Positions 63,241 through 64,000 of a stretch of 64,000 bases of DNA are shown here, in pieces. The stretch is from an uncultured Polaribacter sp. (lineage in GTDB: Bacteria; Bacteroidota; Bacteroidia; Flavobacteriales; Flavobacteriaceae): NCBI RefSeq assembly GCF_947497125.1, contig NZ_CANMFI010000001.1, positions 496,001-560,000 on the forward strand, read 5' to 3'. The translations under genes were made by a program, and so were the position numbers. The notes beneath the pieces are model-generated. The model had not been told where the DNA came from and did not search any database. It was given only the letters and a program-made list of their open reading frames with translations. Positions within the stretch are counted from its first letter, which is position 1. Every line of letters starts with the position of its first letter.

Positions 63241-64000
63241 CTACTTTTTGGTTGTTAAAACAATGCTTCCTCTTTCTTTTAATTCTATTTGATTATTCCA
63301 AATAAATTCTTCGCCAGAAATAATATTTTTTAAGGTTTTACCTTCCAAACCTACTTCTGCATATCTATTTAAATCTATAGTAATTGGTGTATCATTTTTA
63401 TTAATAATATGCACAACAGTCTCATCTTCTAACATTCTAAACAAAAAATAGGTTCCTTTAAAAGGTGCAAAATGCATCGTTTTTCCTTGTTGTATTGCTT
63501 TACTATTTTTTCTGTAATTTAATATTGATTTTACAAAAGTCTGCATGTTTAGTTGCTCTGCGTTTAAACCTTCGCCTGTAAACGCATTTACTAAATCTCC
63601 TTGCCAGCCACCAGGAAAATCTGTTCTTATCAAACCGTGATCTCCATGATTAGCCGTATCGTCCATTAAAATTTCTGTTCCGTAATATATTTGTGGTATT
63701 CTAGGCAACATCAACAAATAACTTAAAGCCATTTTTGCATTTGCAACATCTTCATCTAATGCAGTAAACATTCTTCCTTCATCATGATTGTCTAAAAACA
63801 ACATAATGTCTTTTGGTGTTGTATAATGAAAATCGTTTGCCAAACCTTCGTACAACTTCACCAAACCTGTTCCCCAAGTTTCTGCCTCATTTAAACCTTC
63901 TATGATTGCTTTTTGCATCGGAAAATCCATAGTAGATTTTAAGTTAGACGCATACCCGTCTTTATTATTAGCGCCTTTTTGCCAATAACCAACTAGTAAT
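63241..64000 (-). CDS. GH13 alpha-amylase family protein, N-terminus off window
   Basis: Translation of the minus strand continues open through position 64000, so the 253 codons seen are the C-terminal part. Visible features are LVGYWQKGANNKDGYASNLK at the window edge, region IV with its catalytic-site Asp (FLDNHDEGRM), QIYYGTEILM and the C-terminal beta domain. The pattern is closest to SusA/neopullulanase or cyclomaltodextrinase types that act on imported oligosaccharides. Catalytic Asp and Glu of regions II and III lie beyond the window. The operon promoter must also be outside. Confidence 0.88.
   Translation of the reverse strand, partial: LLVGYWQKGANNKDGYASNLKSTMDFPMQKAIIEGLNEAETWGTGLVKLYEGLANDFHYTTPKDIMLFLDNHDEGRMFTALDEDVANAKMALSYLLMLPRIPQIYYGTEILMDDTANHGDHGLIRTDFPGGWQGDLVNAFTGEGLNAEQLNMQTFVKSILNYRKNSKAIQQGKTMHFAPFKGTYFLFRMLEDETVVHIINKNDTPITIDLNRYAEVGLEGKTLKNIISGEEFIWNNQIELKERGSIVLTTKK

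Noticed and set aside
1..64000. tRNA, rRNA, CRISPR array, integrase or complete insertion sequence
   Set aside because: I looked for each by eye and found none. A short tRNA in a gap could still be missed, but no cloverleaf-like GC-rich segment was seen apart from the element at 22760-22870.

Overview
This window comes from a marine member of the Flavobacteriaceae (Bacteroidota), most like Polaribacter or a close relative. The evidence is the very AT-rich DNA, the SusC/SusD pair, the Bacteroidota-type -7 promoter element (TAnnTTTG) upstream of many genes, the fused CcoNO oxidase subunit and many short SPII lipoproteins. The genus is an inference; no rRNA or tRNA gene was found to anchor it.

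Layout. 1-2050 (minus): end of a capsule/exopolysaccharide export operon (Wzz/Wzc-like protein running off the window, Wza-like lipoprotein). 2091-24414: housekeeping genes, namely a methyltransferase, a cobalamin adenosyltransferase, a DUF2795 protein, secA, a NUMOD4/HNH protein, folE, hisS, a YihY/BrkB membrane protein, a pentapeptide-repeat protein, nadC, rlmH, rdgB/HAM1, an iron-complex/B12-type ABC permease and its ATPase (which has no normal start codon), an M28 peptidase, msrA, dnaX, a cation/proton antiporter, miaE, a DUF4268 protein and mnmE. 24415-30650: a small accessory or defence block. It holds an orphan coding remnant, a McrB-like GTPase with an EVE-like domain, McrC, and a class II Fic protein whose promoter is bracketed by two GAGCTATA palindromes. 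30650-42360: a YchJ-like protein and a complete cbb3-type oxidase cluster (ccoNO-Q-P-G-H, a SafE-like protein, ccoS, hemN, ccoI) with a divergent Crp/Fnr regulator. 42451-52950: a beta-1,3-glucan (laminarin-type) utilisation operon in the order susC, susD, glycan-binding lipoprotein, GH16, GH3. 53160-55967: a membrane-anchored propeller/Y_Y_Y/LuxR-type regulator. 56177-64000: an alpha-glucan operon (GH13, GH13, GH31, esterase, GH13 cut by the window edge).

How the parts work together. The two polysaccharide loci would let the cell take up and degrade the two main classes of storage glucan, beta-1,3-glucan (laminarin) and alpha-glucan (starch/glycogen), with a one-component sensor gene between them. 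The cbb3 oxidase cluster has two nearly identical 21-bp sites. Each sits the same distance upstream of the -7 element of ccoS-ccoNO and of ccoI-hemN, and the second also covers the promoter of the Fnr-like gene. This looks like a compact low-oxygen regulon with negative autoregulation.

The most notable items are: (i) the Fnr-site architecture; (ii) the Fic operator pair; (iii) the McrB-EVE/McrC/Fic block next to the 3' end of mnmE, a known integration hot spot, with a weak second copy of the mnmE 3' end at the far side; (iv) an ABC ATPase whose first ~90 codons, including Walker A, have no ATG/GTG/TTG start; (v) a structured intergenic RNA-like element before mnmE; (vi) an unassigned repeated domain shared by the glycan-binding lipoprotein and the GH16 enzyme. 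All functional statements rest on reading the sequence and on family knowledge; no database search was run.
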